49,133 nt of DNA, from assembly GCA_944388215.1 (NCBI GenBank), contig CALXHT010000016.1:1-49133 (forward strand), read 5' to 3'. Below, one piece after another: positions 1 to 7,610 of this stretch. A model generated the notes under the pieces. It did not search any database. It saw nothing but the letters and a program-made list of their open reading frames with translations, and had not been told where the DNA came from. Every line of letters begins with the position of its first letter. The stretch's first letter is position 1. The position numbers and the translations under genes were made by a program. The stretch is from an uncultured Gemmiger sp. Lineage in GTDB: Bacteria > Bacillota > Clostridia > Oscillospirales > Ruminococcaceae.

Positions 1-2
1 TC

Positions 3-95
3 TACGGCTACGGCAATGCCGAGGAACTCACGGCGGCCGGCGCGGTGGCCCTGGCTCCCACCGTGGAGGATCTGCGCACCCTGCTGTTGGGTTGA
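3..95 (+). CDS. HAD-family hydrolase, C-terminal end only
   Basis: Only the last 30 codons are in the window. They read GYGNAEELTAAGA and then APTVEDLRTLLLG before the TGA stop. This matches the end of phosphoglycolate-phosphatase-like HAD hydrolases, where a glycine-rich GYG segment is followed by an Ala/Gly-rich turn and a final helix with the sense 'dsleeLlell'. The catalytic DxDxT motif would lie upstream, outside the window, so substrate cannot be assigned. A strong hairpin follows the stop directly, so this is the last gene of its transcript. The family call rests on a short tail and is moderate. Confidence 0.55.
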   Translation, partial: YGYGNAEELTAAGAVALAPTVEDLRTLLLG

Positions 96-101
96 TAGAA
101 A

Positions 102-157
102 GAACGAGGAACCTGCATGCCGACATGTCCGGTATGCAGGCTCCTCGTTCATTTTTT
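102..157. terminator. Bidirectional terminator between HAD gene and merR gene
   Basis: The arm GAACGAGGA-CCTGCAT (from 102) pairs with ATGCAG-CTCCTCGTTC (to 150), followed by ATTTTTT on the plus strand. The minus-strand stop codon of the regulator (149-151) lies inside the foot of the stem, so the same hairpin probably ends both convergent transcripts. Confidence 0.8.
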
Positions 158-1045
158 GTGCGGTTGATTGTCTTTATCGTTGTAATAGAAGTGGGCATTG
201 TACCAGGCTGCGCTGATGCCGGCAGCTGTGAGACTCACCAGGATGGCGATACCCCACCACTCGCTCAGCGGGCCGCGGGGGACCAGAAAAAGCAGGGCGA
301 TGCCCGGCATGAACAGTGACGGTGCGGCATAGTGCAGCCCTTTCATCAGGCGCAACCGCCAGGAGGAAACATCTGCTTCGGCAAACTCCGGGTCGCAGCA
401 TACGCAGCGGATCCGTGCGGTGGGAATGCCGCGGACAGAAACATAGTAGCGCGTGGCGCGGTATTCTATGCCGTCGATGGTGAAATGAGGGTACATGCCT
501 TCCCGTGTGACTACAAGATTCAGACCCTGTGCCTGCGCGTAGCCGAACAATGCGTCGGAAAATTCTGTGGGGGTGGTCACAGGCGCGTCCGGCGTAAAGG
601 TAAAGACACGCCGATGTTCGGCCCGGCAGACAGCACGGTAGTCGTTGACCCAGTCCCGGTACCAGTGGGAGACGGGAACTTCCTGCATGCGCCGAAGGCA
701 GGCGTCTGTGTCGAGGGAGGCGGCACTTTCCTGATGCTGCTGCAGTTCCTCGCAGAACTTCCGGGCAGTCTCCAGTTCACGGACTTGTTGGCCAAGGCGC
801 TCCGCCTGTTTTTCCGCTGCCCTGGCCAGCGGAAGTGACCCCTGAAGTACCCCACGGATTTCTTCCACCGGCATGTCCAGCATGCGCAGGATACGAATCA
901 GTTTGAGGGTGCGGACCAGCTCTTCGGAATAGATCCGGTATCCGTTTCCGGGATCGCGGGCCGGGCAGATTAGCCCGGCCTGTTCATAGTAGCGGATGTT
1001 CCGGCTGGAGACACCGGAAGCTTCGGATGCTTGTTTAATGTTCAT
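149..1045 (-). CDS. MerR-family regulator with C-terminal membrane segments
   Basis: 298 residues. Residues 1-70 are a classic MerR winged-helix domain: NIKQASEASGVSSRNIRYYE, then a GYRIYS wing and the LRMLDMPVEEI segment. Residues 75-108 are charged and predicted coiled coil (dimer helix). The middle, about 115-235, has no recognised ligand fold; it contains RCVCC at 213-217. Residues 239-256 and 263-282 look like two transmembrane segments, and the tail is hydrophilic (YYNDKDNQPHKK). Ordinary MerR sensors are soluble, so this would be a membrane-tethered transcription factor. Start chosen at 1045, behind GGAGGG. Signal unknown. The gene stands alone and converges on the HAD gene; its own promoter carries a MerR-type dyad, so it is probably autoregulated. 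Confidence 0.85.
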   Translation of the reverse strand: MNIKQASEASGVSSRNIRYYEQAGLICPARDPGNGYRIYSEELVRTLKLIRILRMLDMPVEEIRGVLQGSLPLARAAEKQAERLGQQVRELETARKFCEELQQHQESAASLDTDACLRRMQEVPVSHWYRDWVNDYRAVCRAEHRRVFTFTPDAPVTTPTEFSDALFGYAQAQGLNLVVTREGMYPHFTIDGIEYRATRYYVSVRGIPTARIRCVCCDPEFAEADVSSWRLRLMKGLHYAAPSLFMPGIALLFLVPRGPLSEWWGIAILVSLTAAGISAAWYNAHFYYNDKDNQPHKK

Positions 1046-1068
1046 CGGGAGCCCTCCTTTTCCCTCAG

Positions 1069-1097
1069 ATTACACCCTGCACCCGCTGGAAGGTCAA
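1069..1097 (-). promoter_or_regulatory. MerR-type promoter and dyad of the membrane-tailed regulator
   Basis: Read on the minus strand: TTGACC (1097-1092), 17 bp, TGTAAT (1074-1069). An alternative -10, TAATCT, would give a 19-bp spacer, the length MerR proteins act on. An imperfect dyad with arms ACCTTCCA and TGCAGGGT sits between -35 and -10, similar to known MerR operators. Autoregulation is inferred. Confidence 0.55.
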
Positions 1098-1181
1098 GGC
1101 TTTTTTTCAAATAATCATACCATAGAGGCCTGTTTTGTGCTATACTGGGATTGTATTTCAAAACAAAGAGGGAAACAAACC

Positions 1182-1571
1182 ATGTATCAATTGGGAGACG
1201 ATAAAATCGAAGTCCGGGAACTGCTGGTCAAGGCGTTCGCCAGTGCGTGGGAGTGCAGTGACAAGCATGTGGACCGGGATACCTATATCAACAGCAGCAT
1301 CAATGTGATTGATTCTTTGCAGGTGGGCCCCGAGATGATCTACGGCGAGGAAGGCCAGGGGCTGCTGGAGGGAGAACTGGACCATCTGCCGGATCTGCTG
1401 CGTGCCGACGGCATGTGGGTGTACTACGAAGTGCCGTCCGAGAATTTCTTCATCCTGACCTGGATGACCGACGCCGAGAAAGCACAGAGCAAGGTGGCGT
1501 CGCTGCAGGGGGAAGAGGGCAGTCTTGCCTGTGTGGTGGACCTGAAACAGGAGTGGCACCGCGAAGCATAA
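1182..1571 (+). CDS. Hypothetical small soluble protein
   Basis: 129 residues, acidic, no signal peptide or membrane segment. It begins MYQLGDDKIEVRELLVKAF and has many aromatic/acidic residues (for example WVYYEVPSENFFILTWMTD). I do not recognise the family. The start at 1182 follows AGAGGGAAAC, a usable ribosome site; the longer in-frame reading from 996 would run back through the divergent merR promoter, so it is rejected. A TATACT box at 1139-1144 is a candidate -10. The gene is 33 bp upstream of cca with no terminator between, so the two are probably co-transcribed. Coding character is supported by start, ribosome site and tight spacing only. Confidence 0.65.
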   Translation: MYQLGDDKIEVRELLVKAFASAWECSDKHVDRDTYINSSINVIDSLQVGPEMIYGEEGQGLLEGELDHLPDLLRADGMWVYYEVPSENFFILTWMTDAEKAQSKVASLQGEEGSLACVVDLKQEWHREA

Positions 1572-1604
1572 CCCAATCCGACAGGGAGGAAAGGAGGGGC
1601 GCCC

Positions 1605-2975
1605 ATGAAGCGGGAGAACATCCATCTGCCGCAGGATGTGGTCTGGCTGCTGCAGACGCTGCACCACGCCGGATACAGTGCCTACGTGGTGGGCGGCTGC
1701 GTGCGGGACAGCCTGCTGGGGCGCCGCCCGGGGGACTGGGACATCTGCACGGCGGCCCGCCCGGATCAGATGCGTGCCCTGTTTGCTGACCGGCAGCTGA
1801 TTCTGACGGGGGAAAAACACGGCACGGTGGGGGTGGTGCTCCACGGGACACCCTATGAAATTACCACCTACCGGCTGGATGGTACGTATCAGGATCACCG
1901 CCACCCCGACCGGGTGCAGTTTGTGGGCGAACTGGCCCAGGACCTGGCCCGGCGGGATTTTACCATCAATGCCATGGCCTACGCCCCCGGTGAGGGTGTG
2001 ATCGACCTGTACGGCGGGCGCCGGGACTTGGCGGCGGGTATCATCCGCTGCGTGGGAAACCCGGAGGCACGTTTTGCCGAGGATGCCCTGCGCATTCTGC
2101 GGGCGCTGCGCTTTTCGGCGCGGCTGGGCTTTACATTGGAGGCGGGGACGGAAACCGCCGCCCGGGCAGCCCGGGACAGTCTGCAGACGGTCAGCGCGGA
2201 GCGGATTTATGCCGAACTGGACGGCCTGCTGATGGCCCAGTATGCGGGCAAGACGCTGGCAACCTATGGCGAGATCCTGGCCGGCGCCGTGCCGGAAGTG
2301 GCGCCCTGCATCGGCTGCACACAGCCGGGGCGCTGGCACTGCTACGATGTGTGGCAGCACACAGCGGCGGCGGTTACGGCGCTGGATCTGCGCGGCCAGG
2401 ATACCCGGGGCGCCCGGGTGCTGCGCTGGGCCACTTTCTTACATGACATTGCCAAGCCCCTCTGCCGCAGCGTGGGCCCGGACGGGGCCGCCCATTTCAA
2501 GGGGCACAACCAGCGGGGGGCGGTGGTGGCCCGCACGATTCTGCGCCGCCTCAAGGCTCCCAGCTATCTGCTGGAAGGGGCCATCGGGCTCATTGCCATC
2601 CATGACGCGCCGCTGCCCACCGGGGACACCGCCATTCTCAAATGTCTGAACCGCTACGGGGCGGTGTTCCTGCGCCGCCTGTGCGCCCTCAAATATGCCG
2701 ATCTGGATGCCCACGCCCGCACGCCGGAGGTGGCCTGCCGCCGGCAGGATGTCACGGTGTTTGAAACCCGGATGACCGAACTTTCCAAGACAGGCTGCTA
2801 TACCATCCGGCAGCTGGCAGTCAATGGTTCCGATCTGATGGCCGCCGGACTGCCGGCCGGGCCGGAGGTAGGGCACCTGCTGCACGGGTTGCTGAACGCG
2901 GTCATGGAAGGACGTATTGCCAACGAGCGCACGTCGCTGCTGCAGGAAGCGCAGCGGATGATGGGCGATTCCTGA
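1605..2975 (+). CDS. cca: CCA-adding tRNA nucleotidyltransferase with HD domain
   Basis: 456 residues. Adds or repairs the 3' CCA end of tRNAs from CTP and ATP without a template. The class II nucleotidyltransferase signature GGCVRDSLLG is at 30-39, the metal-binding pair GDWD at 43-46, and the motif RRDFTINAMA near 112-121. An HD domain with LHDIAKP follows near 280, and a C-terminal tRNA-binding region completes the protein. Start at 1605 follows a very strong AGGAAAGGAGG. It matters here because the tRNA-Pro gene at 30.3 kb does not encode CCA, while tRNA-Gln and tRNA-Leu do. It leads a run with the nitroreductase, acpS and acyltransferase genes. The C-terminal HD can carry phosphodiesterase activity in some bacteria; that is not provable here. 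Confidence 0.95.
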   Translation: MKRENIHLPQDVVWLLQTLHHAGYSAYVVGGCVRDSLLGRRPGDWDICTAARPDQMRALFADRQLILTGEKHGTVGVVLHGTPYEITTYRLDGTYQDHRHPDRVQFVGELAQDLARRDFTINAMAYAPGEGVIDLYGGRRDLAAGIIRCVGNPEARFAEDALRILRALRFSARLGFTLEAGTETAARAARDSLQTVSAERIYAELDGLLMAQYAGKTLATYGEILAGAVPEVAPCIGCTQPGRWHCYDVWQHTAAAVTALDLRGQDTRGARVLRWATFLHDIAKPLCRSVGPDGAAHFKGHNQRGAVVARTILRRLKAPSYLLEGAIGLIAIHDAPLPTGDTAILKCLNRYGAVFLRRLCALKYADLDAHARTPEVACRRQDVTVFETRMTELSKTGCYTIRQLAVNGSDLMAAGLPAGPEVGHLLHGLLNAVMEGRIANERTSLLQEAQRMMGDS

Positions 2976-3015
2976 ATATTTTATTCTGCAGTATTTTTAC
3001 AGGGAGGTTTTTGCT

Positions 3016-3546
3016 ATGATCGAAAATGAAGTTTTGTCCGCCATCAAGGCGCGCCGCAGCTGCCGTGCTTACCAGCCGGATCAGATCAAGCCGGAGGAAC
3101 TGGATGCCGTGCTGGAGGCCGGTACCTGGGCACCCACGGGCATGAACCGCCAGAGCCCCGTGATCGTTGTGGTGCAGGACAAGGAAACCCGCGACAAGCT
3201 CTCCGCCATCAATGCTGCCATCATGGGCAGCAGCGGCGACCCGTTCTACGGTGCGCCCACCGTGCTGGTGGTGCTGTCCGACCGCAGCGTCCACACCCAC
3301 GTGGAGGACGGCTCCCTGGTGATCGGCGATCTACTGCTGGCGGCTTCCAGCATCGGACTGGGCTCCTGCTGGATCCACCGCGCCAAGGAAACCTTTGAAA
3401 CCGAGGAGGGCAAGGCGCTGCTGCGCAAGTGGGGCCTGGATCCCGACAAGTACGAGGGTGTGGGCAACTGCATCCTGGGCTATCCGGCGCCCGGCGGGGT
3501 CAAGGCTGCGGCACCGCGCAAGGCCGATTATGTGGTGAAGGCATGA
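3016..3546 (+). CDS. Nitroreductase-family flavoprotein
   Basis: 176 residues, the usual length of the small FMN-dependent nitroreductase fold. The FMN phosphate-binding start IKARRSCRAYQPDQI lies at 10-24, followed by the family helix LDAVLEAGTWAPTGMNRQ, and GLGSCWI near 117-123. Members reduce nitroaromatics, quinones or flavins with NAD(P)H; the true substrate cannot be read from sequence. Start at 3016 follows GGGAGG. Its stop overlaps the acpS start by four bases (ATGA), so the two are translationally coupled. Cytoplasmic. Confidence 0.9.
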   Translation: MIENEVLSAIKARRSCRAYQPDQIKPEELDAVLEAGTWAPTGMNRQSPVIVVVQDKETRDKLSAINAAIMGSSGDPFYGAPTVLVVLSDRSVHTHVEDGSLVIGDLLLAASSIGLGSCWIHRAKETFETEEGKALLRKWGLDPDKYEGVGNCILGYPAPGGVKAAAPRKADYVVKA

Positions 3547-3932
3547 TTCTCGGCATCGGCATCGATTTGTGTGACGCCCAGCGCATCGAGAAAAGCCTGG
3601 AGAAGCCTTCTTTTTGCGACTATGTGTATGCACCGGCCGAACAGGCTCTGCTGGCGGGACTTTCCGGCAAGCGCCGGGCAGAGACCGCCGCGGCCAATTT
3701 TGCCGCCAAGGAAGCGTTCCTGAAGGCGGCCGGTACCGGGCTGGGAGGTTTCGCGTTGTCGGAACTGGCGCTGCTCCGGGCGGAAAACGGTGCGCCTTAC
3801 TTTGAACTGCAGGGCCGGGCGGCGGCCTGGGCCACCCAGCGGGGGCTGACGGTGCATGTCAGCCTGACCCATGAGAGGGGCCTGGCCAATGCCATTGTCC
3901 TGCTGGAAGAACACCGACCCAAAGGGGAGTGA
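3543..3932 (+). CDS. acpS: Holo-[acyl-carrier-protein] synthase
   Basis: 129 residues, typical for AcpS. Transfers 4'-phosphopantetheine from CoA to the serine of acyl carrier protein, switching on fatty acid synthesis. The N-terminal signature GIGIDLCDAQRI (4-15) supplies the metal-binding Asp8, and AAKEAFLKA (54-62) supplies Glu57. The C-terminal VSLTHERGLANAIV matches the conserved 'vSlSHe...A.A.v' end. The start ATG at 3543 overlaps the stop of the nitroreductase; earlier in-frame starts would lie deep in that gene. The acyltransferase gene begins 3 bp after the stop. Confidence 0.95.
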   Translation: MILGIGIDLCDAQRIEKSLEKPSFCDYVYAPAEQALLAGLSGKRRAETAAANFAAKEAFLKAAGTGLGGFALSELALLRAENGAPYFELQGRAAAWATQRGLTVHVSLTHERGLANAIVLLEEHRPKGE

Positions 3933-3935
3933 CCG

Positions 3936-5024
3936 ATGGCTGTCAGAACACCTCGCGCCAGCAATCTGGAATTGCTGCGGATCCTCTGCATGCTGTTCAT
4001 CATCGGTGACCATCTCACCGGGCAGGGGGGCATTGCGGATTACAGCACGCTGTCCTCCTCCTTTGCCTTCTGCCTGATCGGCTGCGGTTCCCGCATCGCC
4101 TGCAGTATCTTTGTGCTCATCGGCAGTTGGTTTTTGTGCGAGCAGCCCTTTGCCACCCGCCGACCGCTGTCGCTGTGGCTGTCCCTGTGGCTGTACACCG
4201 TGCCGGTCACACTACTCTGCGCACTGGGCGGCTTGCCGGTGTCTTTCGGTACGCTGCGGTGGGCGGTTTTCCCCGCCTCCACCCGGCAACTCTGGTTCAT
4301 CTCGGACTATCTGGTGCTGCTGGTCTGCATGCCGCTGCTGGCCCGTATGCTCCATGGGTTGTCCCGCGGAGCCCACCGGGGGCTGTTGCTGGTGCTGGCA
4401 GTGCCGCTGGTTCTCTATCCCACGCTCTTTGCCGAGGACGGTATCGTCAGTGATCTGTCCTGGACATTCCTGTATGAATATCTGCTGGCGTCTTATCTGC
4501 GCCGCTACCCGGATAACCGCCTGAGCCGCCTGCTGCGTCACCGCGCCCTGGCACTGGCCCTGGGCATCGGTTTGCCGCTGCTCAACACGGCGGGCCGCGC
4601 CTGGCTGGAATGGCAGGGCTGCACCGACGGCAAGGCCTTCCAGTACATTGCCTACTACCGCACCGGTCTGGGGGCACTGCCCAATCTGCTGGCGGCGCTG
4701 GCCCTGTTTGCCTTTTTCCAGACGCTGGACCTGGGCAGCCGGCGCTGGGTGAATGCCCTGGCCGGCACCACGCTGGGGGTCTATATCCTGCACCAGGTGC
4801 CGGCGTTCCGGGATTTTCTGTGGAACGGCATCTTCCAGGCCCAGGCACACCGGGGCTCCGTGCCCTACACCCTGTTTGTGATCGCGGCAACCTTTGCGGG
4901 TTGCGCGTGTGTGGATGCGCTGCGCACCCGGCTGGTGCTGCGCCCGCTGTACGGCAGCCGGTGGTTCCGAAAACTCTGTGACAGGGGCGACGCCCTGGCC
5001 GCAAAAATACAGCTTCATGATTAA
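3936..5024 (+). CDS. Integral membrane acyltransferase (acyltransferase-3 type)
   Basis: 362 residues, strongly hydrophobic with about ten predicted membrane spans. The start NLELLRILCMLFIIGDHLTGQ matches the acyltransferase-3 opening, where the first helix ends in a conserved histidine (here GDH). Later features such as RQLWFISDYLVLLVCMPLL and GVYILHQVPAFRD are also typical. Members O-acetylate cell-wall or surface polysaccharides; the acceptor here is unknown. The start follows AGGGGAGTG, 3 bp after acpS. The open reading frame stops inside the 5' arm region of the large hairpin that separates it from mazF, so that hairpin may also end this transcript. Confidence 0.85.
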   Translation: MAVRTPRASNLELLRILCMLFIIGDHLTGQGGIADYSTLSSSFAFCLIGCGSRIACSIFVLIGSWFLCEQPFATRRPLSLWLSLWLYTVPVTLLCALGGLPVSFGTLRWAVFPASTRQLWFISDYLVLLVCMPLLARMLHGLSRGAHRGLLLVLAVPLVLYPTLFAEDGIVSDLSWTFLYEYLLASYLRRYPDNRLSRLLRHRALALALGIGLPLLNTAGRAWLEWQGCTDGKAFQYIAYYRTGLGALPNLLAALALFAFFQTLDLGSRRWVNALAGTTLGVYILHQVPAFRDFLWNGIFQAQAHRGSVPYTLFVIAATFAGCACVDALRTRLVLRPLYGSRWFRKLCDRGDALAAKIQLHD

Positions 5025-5076
5025 AAGGACCTCCTCCCGCTTATACTAACAGTATAAGACGAGAGGAGGTCTTTTC
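5023..5076 (+). promoter_or_regulatory. Long hairpin sequestering the mazF ribosome-binding site
   Basis: The arm GACCTCCTC (5028-5036) plus CTTATACT (5040-5047) pairs with AGTATAAG (5051-5058) plus GAGGAGGTC (5063-5071). The result is about 19 pairs with a 3-base AAC loop and one small internal loop. AAAA before and TTTT after the stem make it look like a bidirectional terminator. The GAGGAGG in the 3' arm is also the Shine-Dalgarno site of mazF (ATG at 5078). Whether it terminates, hides the ribosome site, or both cannot be settled by reading. Confidence 0.8.
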
Positions 5077-5077
5077 G

Positions 5078-5455
5078 ATGGAAGTGCACAGAGGGGAAGT
5101 CTTTTACGCCGACCTGAGCCCGGTGGTGGGGTCAGAGCAGGGGGGCATCCGGCCGGTACTTATCATTCAGAATGAGATCGGGAACCGGCACAGTCCCACC
5201 GTCATTGCGGCGGCCATCACCAGCCGGCAGGACAAAAACCGCCTGCCCACCCATATCAGTGTGAGGGCCGACCGTTGCGGACTGTCCAAGGACAGCATCG
5301 TGCTCACCGAACAGATCCGTACGCTGGACAAACGCCGTCTGCGGGAGCGGGCCGGGCGGATTCCCCCCGACGACATGCGCCGGGTGGACGAAGCGCTGGG
5401 GGTCTCCATGGGGCTGGAGAGCCAGAACACCCATGAGGACGGCGGCTACTTTTGA
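5078..5455 (+). CDS. mazF: MazF/PemK-family endoribonuclease toxin (solitary)
   Basis: 125 residues. MazF toxins cut single-stranded mRNA at short sequence motifs; the Gram-positive relatives are EndoA/NdoA. The fold start VHRGEVFYADLSPVVGSEQG, the RPVLIIQNEIGN strand, the catalytic region TVIAAAITS, and SIVLTEQIRTLDK are all present, including the conserved Arg and Thr/Ser pair. No antitoxin gene (MazE, about 80-100 residues) is immediately upstream, where it normally lies; the neighbour is an unrelated membrane acyltransferase. Clostridial mazF genes often sit near alr with their antitoxin, so this arrangement is unusual. The start is fixed by GAGGAGG, which is buried in a hairpin. Confidence 0.93.
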   Translation: MEVHRGEVFYADLSPVVGSEQGGIRPVLIIQNEIGNRHSPTVIAAAITSRQDKNRLPTHISVRADRCGLSKDSIVLTEQIRTLDKRRLRERAGRIPPDDMRRVDEALGVSMGLESQNTHEDGGYF

Positions 5456-5457
5456 CA

Positions 5458-5494
5458 ACAAAAATCCCTCCGGGACACAGGTTCCGGAGGGATT
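5458..5494. terminator. Bidirectional terminator between mazF and glyS
   Basis: AATCCCTCCGG (5463-5473) pairs with CCGGAGGGATT (5484-5494). On the minus strand the stem is followed by TTTTTGTTG, so the best-formed terminator is that of glyS. Confidence 0.8.
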
Positions 5495-5511
5495 GCCGTA
5501 TCAGAGAAAAA

Positions 5512-6933
5512 TCAGAACGCCACTTTCTTGGCGATGTAGTCCTTCAGCTCGCTGATGGGCAGACGGACCTGCTCCATGGTGTCGCGGTCACGGATGGTGA
5601 CGCAGTTGTCGGCAGCCACTTTGTCGTCGCCCACGGTCTGGAAGTCCACCGTGATGCACAGCGGGGTGCCGATCTCGTCCTGGCGGCGGTACCGCTTGCC
5701 GATGGAACCGGCGTCGTCGTAGTCCACCATGAAGTCCTTGGCCAGCTCGTTGCGGATTTCCATGGCCTTGTCGCCCAGCTTCTTGGACAGCGGCAGCACT
5801 GCGCACTTGAAGGGAGCCAGGAAGGGATGCAGATGCAGCACGGTGCGCACATCCTCCTTGCCCTTGGCGTCCACCAGGTGCTCCTCGTCGTAGGCTTCGC
5901 ACAGGAAGGCCAGCGCCACGCGGTCGCAGCCCAGGGACGGCTCGATGACGTAGGGGATGTAGTGCTCGTTGGTCTCGGGGTCAAAGTACTCCAGGCTCTT
6001 GCCGGAAGCTTCCTGATGGCGGCTCAGGTCGTAGTTGGTGCGGTCGGCAATGCCCCACAGCTCGCCCCAGTCGGTGAACGGGAAGGCGTACTCGATGTCG
6101 GTGGTGGCGCGGGAGTAGAAAGCCAGCTCGGCAGCCTCATGGTCACGCAGACGCAGGTTCTCCTCCTTGATGCCCAGGCTCAGCAGCCAGTTCTTGCAGA
6201 AGTCCTTCCAGTAGGCGAACCATTCCAGGTCGGTGTCGGGCTTGCAGAAGAACTCGCACTCCATCTGCTCGAATTCGCGGGTACGGAAGGTGAAGTTGCC
6301 CGGCGTGATCTCGTTACGGAACGCCTTGCCCACCTGGCAGACACCGAAGGGCAGCTTGCGGCGGGTGGTGCGCTGGATATTGGCAAAGTTGACGAAGATG
6401 CCCTGAGCGGTCTCGGGGCGCAGGTAGCAGGTGGAGGAAGAATCCTCGGTGACGCCGATGGCCGTCTTGAACATCAGGTTGAATTTACGGATGGGGGTGA
6501 AGTCGTGCTTGCCGCAGACGGGGCAGACCACCTCGGGATGACTGGCGATGAAGGCGTCCATCTCGTCGAAGGTCATGGCATCCACGTCCACATTCTTGCC
6601 CTGCTCGCAGTCGGCGATCAGCTTGTCCGCGCGGTGACGGCTCTTGCAGGCACGGCAGTCCAGCAGGGGGTCAGAGAAGCTGGCCACATGGCCGGTGGTC
6701 ACCCAGGTCTGGGGATTCATCAGGATGGCCGCATCCAGGCCAACGTTATAGGGGCTTTCCTGGACGAATTTCTTCAGCCAGGCCTTTTTGACGTTGTTCT
6801 TGAACTCAACGCCCAGGGGACCGTAGTCCCAGCTGTTGGCCAGGCCGCCGTAGATTTCGCTGCCGGGGTAGATGAACCCGCGGTTTTTGCACAGGTTGAC
6901 GATCATGTCCAGGGTCTTTTCACTGTTCTTCAT
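5512..6933 (-). CDS. glyS: Glycyl-tRNA synthetase (single-chain, class II)
   Basis: 473 residues. Charges tRNA-Gly with glycine; the single-chain dimeric form (often called GlyQS or GRS1). The N-terminal [18 protein letters not shown] is the hallmark of this type. A zinc-type insertion is seen as [12 protein letters not shown] and CPVCGKHDF. Class II motif 2 is FRNEITPG, and motif 3 is [14 protein letters not shown]. The C-terminal anticodon-binding domain is intact ([32 protein letters not shown]). The start at 6933 (MKNSEKTL) follows GGAAGGAG; the 20-codon longer reading lacks a ribosome site. No T-box leader is visible, although the gene has its own promoter. Confidence 0.97.
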   Translation of the reverse strand: MKNSEKTLDMIVNLCKNRGFIYPGSEIYGGLANSWDYGPLGVEFKNNVKKAWLKKFVQESPYNVGLDAAILMNPQTWVTTGHVASFSDPLLDCRACKSRHRADKLIADCEQGKNVDVDAMTFDEMDAFIASHPEVVCPVCGKHDFTPIRKFNLMFKTAIGVTEDSSSTCYLRPETAQGIFVNFANIQRTTRRKLPFGVCQVGKAFRNEITPGNFTFRTREFEQMECEFFCKPDTDLEWFAYWKDFCKNWLLSLGIKEENLRLRDHEAAELAFYSRATTDIEYAFPFTDWGELWGIADRTNYDLSRHQEASGKSLEYFDPETNEHYIPYVIEPSLGCDRVALAFLCEAYDEEHLVDAKGKEDVRTVLHLHPFLAPFKCAVLPLSKKLGDKAMEIRNELAKDFMVDYDDAGSIGKRYRRQDEIGTPLCITVDFQTVGDDKVAADNCVTIRDRDTMEQVRLPISELKDYIAKKVAF

Positions 6934-7010
6934 GTATAATACTCCTTCCGCATGGCTGGCTGCCACACAAAGCGATTTCATGCGCCGCACCAATCGGGCG
7001 CAATGTACTT

Positions 7011-7039
7011 ATTATAGCATAGGCCACAGGCCCGCACAA
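7011..7039 (-). promoter_or_regulatory. Promoter of glyS
   Basis: Minus strand: TTGTGC (7039-7034), 17 bp, TATAAT (7016-7011). The untranslated leader would be only about 70 bases, too short for a T-box riboswitch. Confidence 0.6.
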
Positions 7040-7059
7040 GCGCCGCGGCACAAAAGCGG

Positions 7060-7088
7060 TTGAAAAGAACAATCTGTATTGGTATAAT
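7060..7088 (+). promoter_or_regulatory. Near-consensus plus-strand promoter with no plus-strand gene
   Basis: TTGAAA (7060-7065), 17 bp, TATAAT (7083-7088). It is back to back with the glyS promoter. Downstream on the plus strand there is no convincing coding region until murC at 7611, so it would make an RNA antisense to the small ORF at 7213-7434, or a short non-coding RNA. Confidence 0.6.
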
Positions 7089-7093
7089 GAAAA

Positions 7094-7121
7094 ATCCGAC
7101 GCGCCCGAAGAGCGGTCGGAT
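7094..7121 (-). terminator. Hairpin, second minus-strand terminator after the small ORF
   Basis: ATCCGAC (7094-7100) pairs with GTCGGAT (7115-7121), with further CGC/GCG pairing inside. On the minus strand it is followed by TTTTTC. On the plus strand it would form the 5' end of any RNA started at the 7060-7088 promoter. Confidence 0.6.
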
Positions 7122-7158
7122 AAAAATGATGATGCTTCTGTGCGCTTTTGTCTACAGG

Positions 7159-7200
7159 AAAAACGGCGTACTGCCCCGGGGTAAGACCCCTGCGGCACCG
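7159..7200 (-). terminator. Terminator-like hairpin of the small ORF
   Basis: Minus strand: an inner stem GGGGT-CTT-ACCCC flanked by GCC/GGC and CGG/CCG pairs, followed by TTTTT (7163-7159). It lies about 15 bases after the ORF stop. Confidence 0.55.
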
Positions 7201-7212
7201 CAAAACAACCGT

Positions 7213-7434
7213 TCAGCACAGCTGGCGGGCGATCTGGCGGGCCAGCTCGGGCAACGCGGCGGGGTCCAGCGGGGTGCGGGCAGACAGCCGGGCCAGTTCA
7301 GCCTGGACCCGGGGCACCTTGCGGGCGGGAATGCCCAGCGCCAGCAGGGCACCGCTGTCCAGGGGGCTTTTGCTCGGATCGTTTCCCAGGCGGGAGACCG
7401 CCAGCGGATCGTGACTCCAAATCCATTGTGACAT
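7213..7434 (-). CDS. Hypothetical small protein, 73 residues
   Basis: MSQWIWSHDPLAVSRLGNDP, then a helix-rich, Arg/Ala/Leu-rich C-terminal half ending ARQLC. I do not recognise it. Coding is supported by context: a good ribosome site (GAGGAGG-CAGGAAG) before the ATG at 7434, an extended -10 promoter upstream, and terminator hairpins downstream. It has no signal peptide and no membrane span. It is transcribed towards glyS, separated from it by terminators. The plus-strand promoter at 7060-7088 points into it, which would give antisense RNA. Function unknown; a short regulatory or nucleic-acid-binding protein is possible. Confidence 0.55.
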   Translation of the reverse strand: MSQWIWSHDPLAVSRLGNDPSKSPLDSGALLALGIPARKVPRVQAELARLSARTPLDPAALPELARQIARQLC

Positions 7435-7488
7435 ACTTCCTGCCTCCTCAGCGGCCCAAAACGCCGGATTTTGAAAATCTTTTCTGCC

Positions 7489-7497
7489 ATTATACCA
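7489..7497 (-). promoter_or_regulatory. Extended -10 promoter of the small ORF
   Basis: Minus strand TGG-TATAAT with TATAAT at 7494-7489. No good -35 is seen at 17 bp, consistent with an extended -10 promoter. Confidence 0.5.
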
Positions 7498-7514
7498 AAA
7501 ATTTCAAAAAAGTG

Positions 7515-7543
7515 TTTATTTTACTGCAAAAAAATATTATAAT
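7515..7543 (+). promoter_or_regulatory. Probable murC promoter
   Basis: TTTATT (7515-7520), 17 bp, TATAAT (7538-7543) in an AT-rich stretch that stands out from the GC-rich surroundings. Confidence 0.5.
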
Positions 7544-7610
7544 TATAAAAAACTTTTGTACAAGAATAGCCGCTCCGAAACGGTGCGGACTTTGTTTGAG
7601 GTGAAGGCTC

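Noticed and set aside
6934..7060. T-box riboswitch before glyS
   Set aside because: The leader from the recognised promoter is only about 70 bases and shows no T-box or specifier stem.
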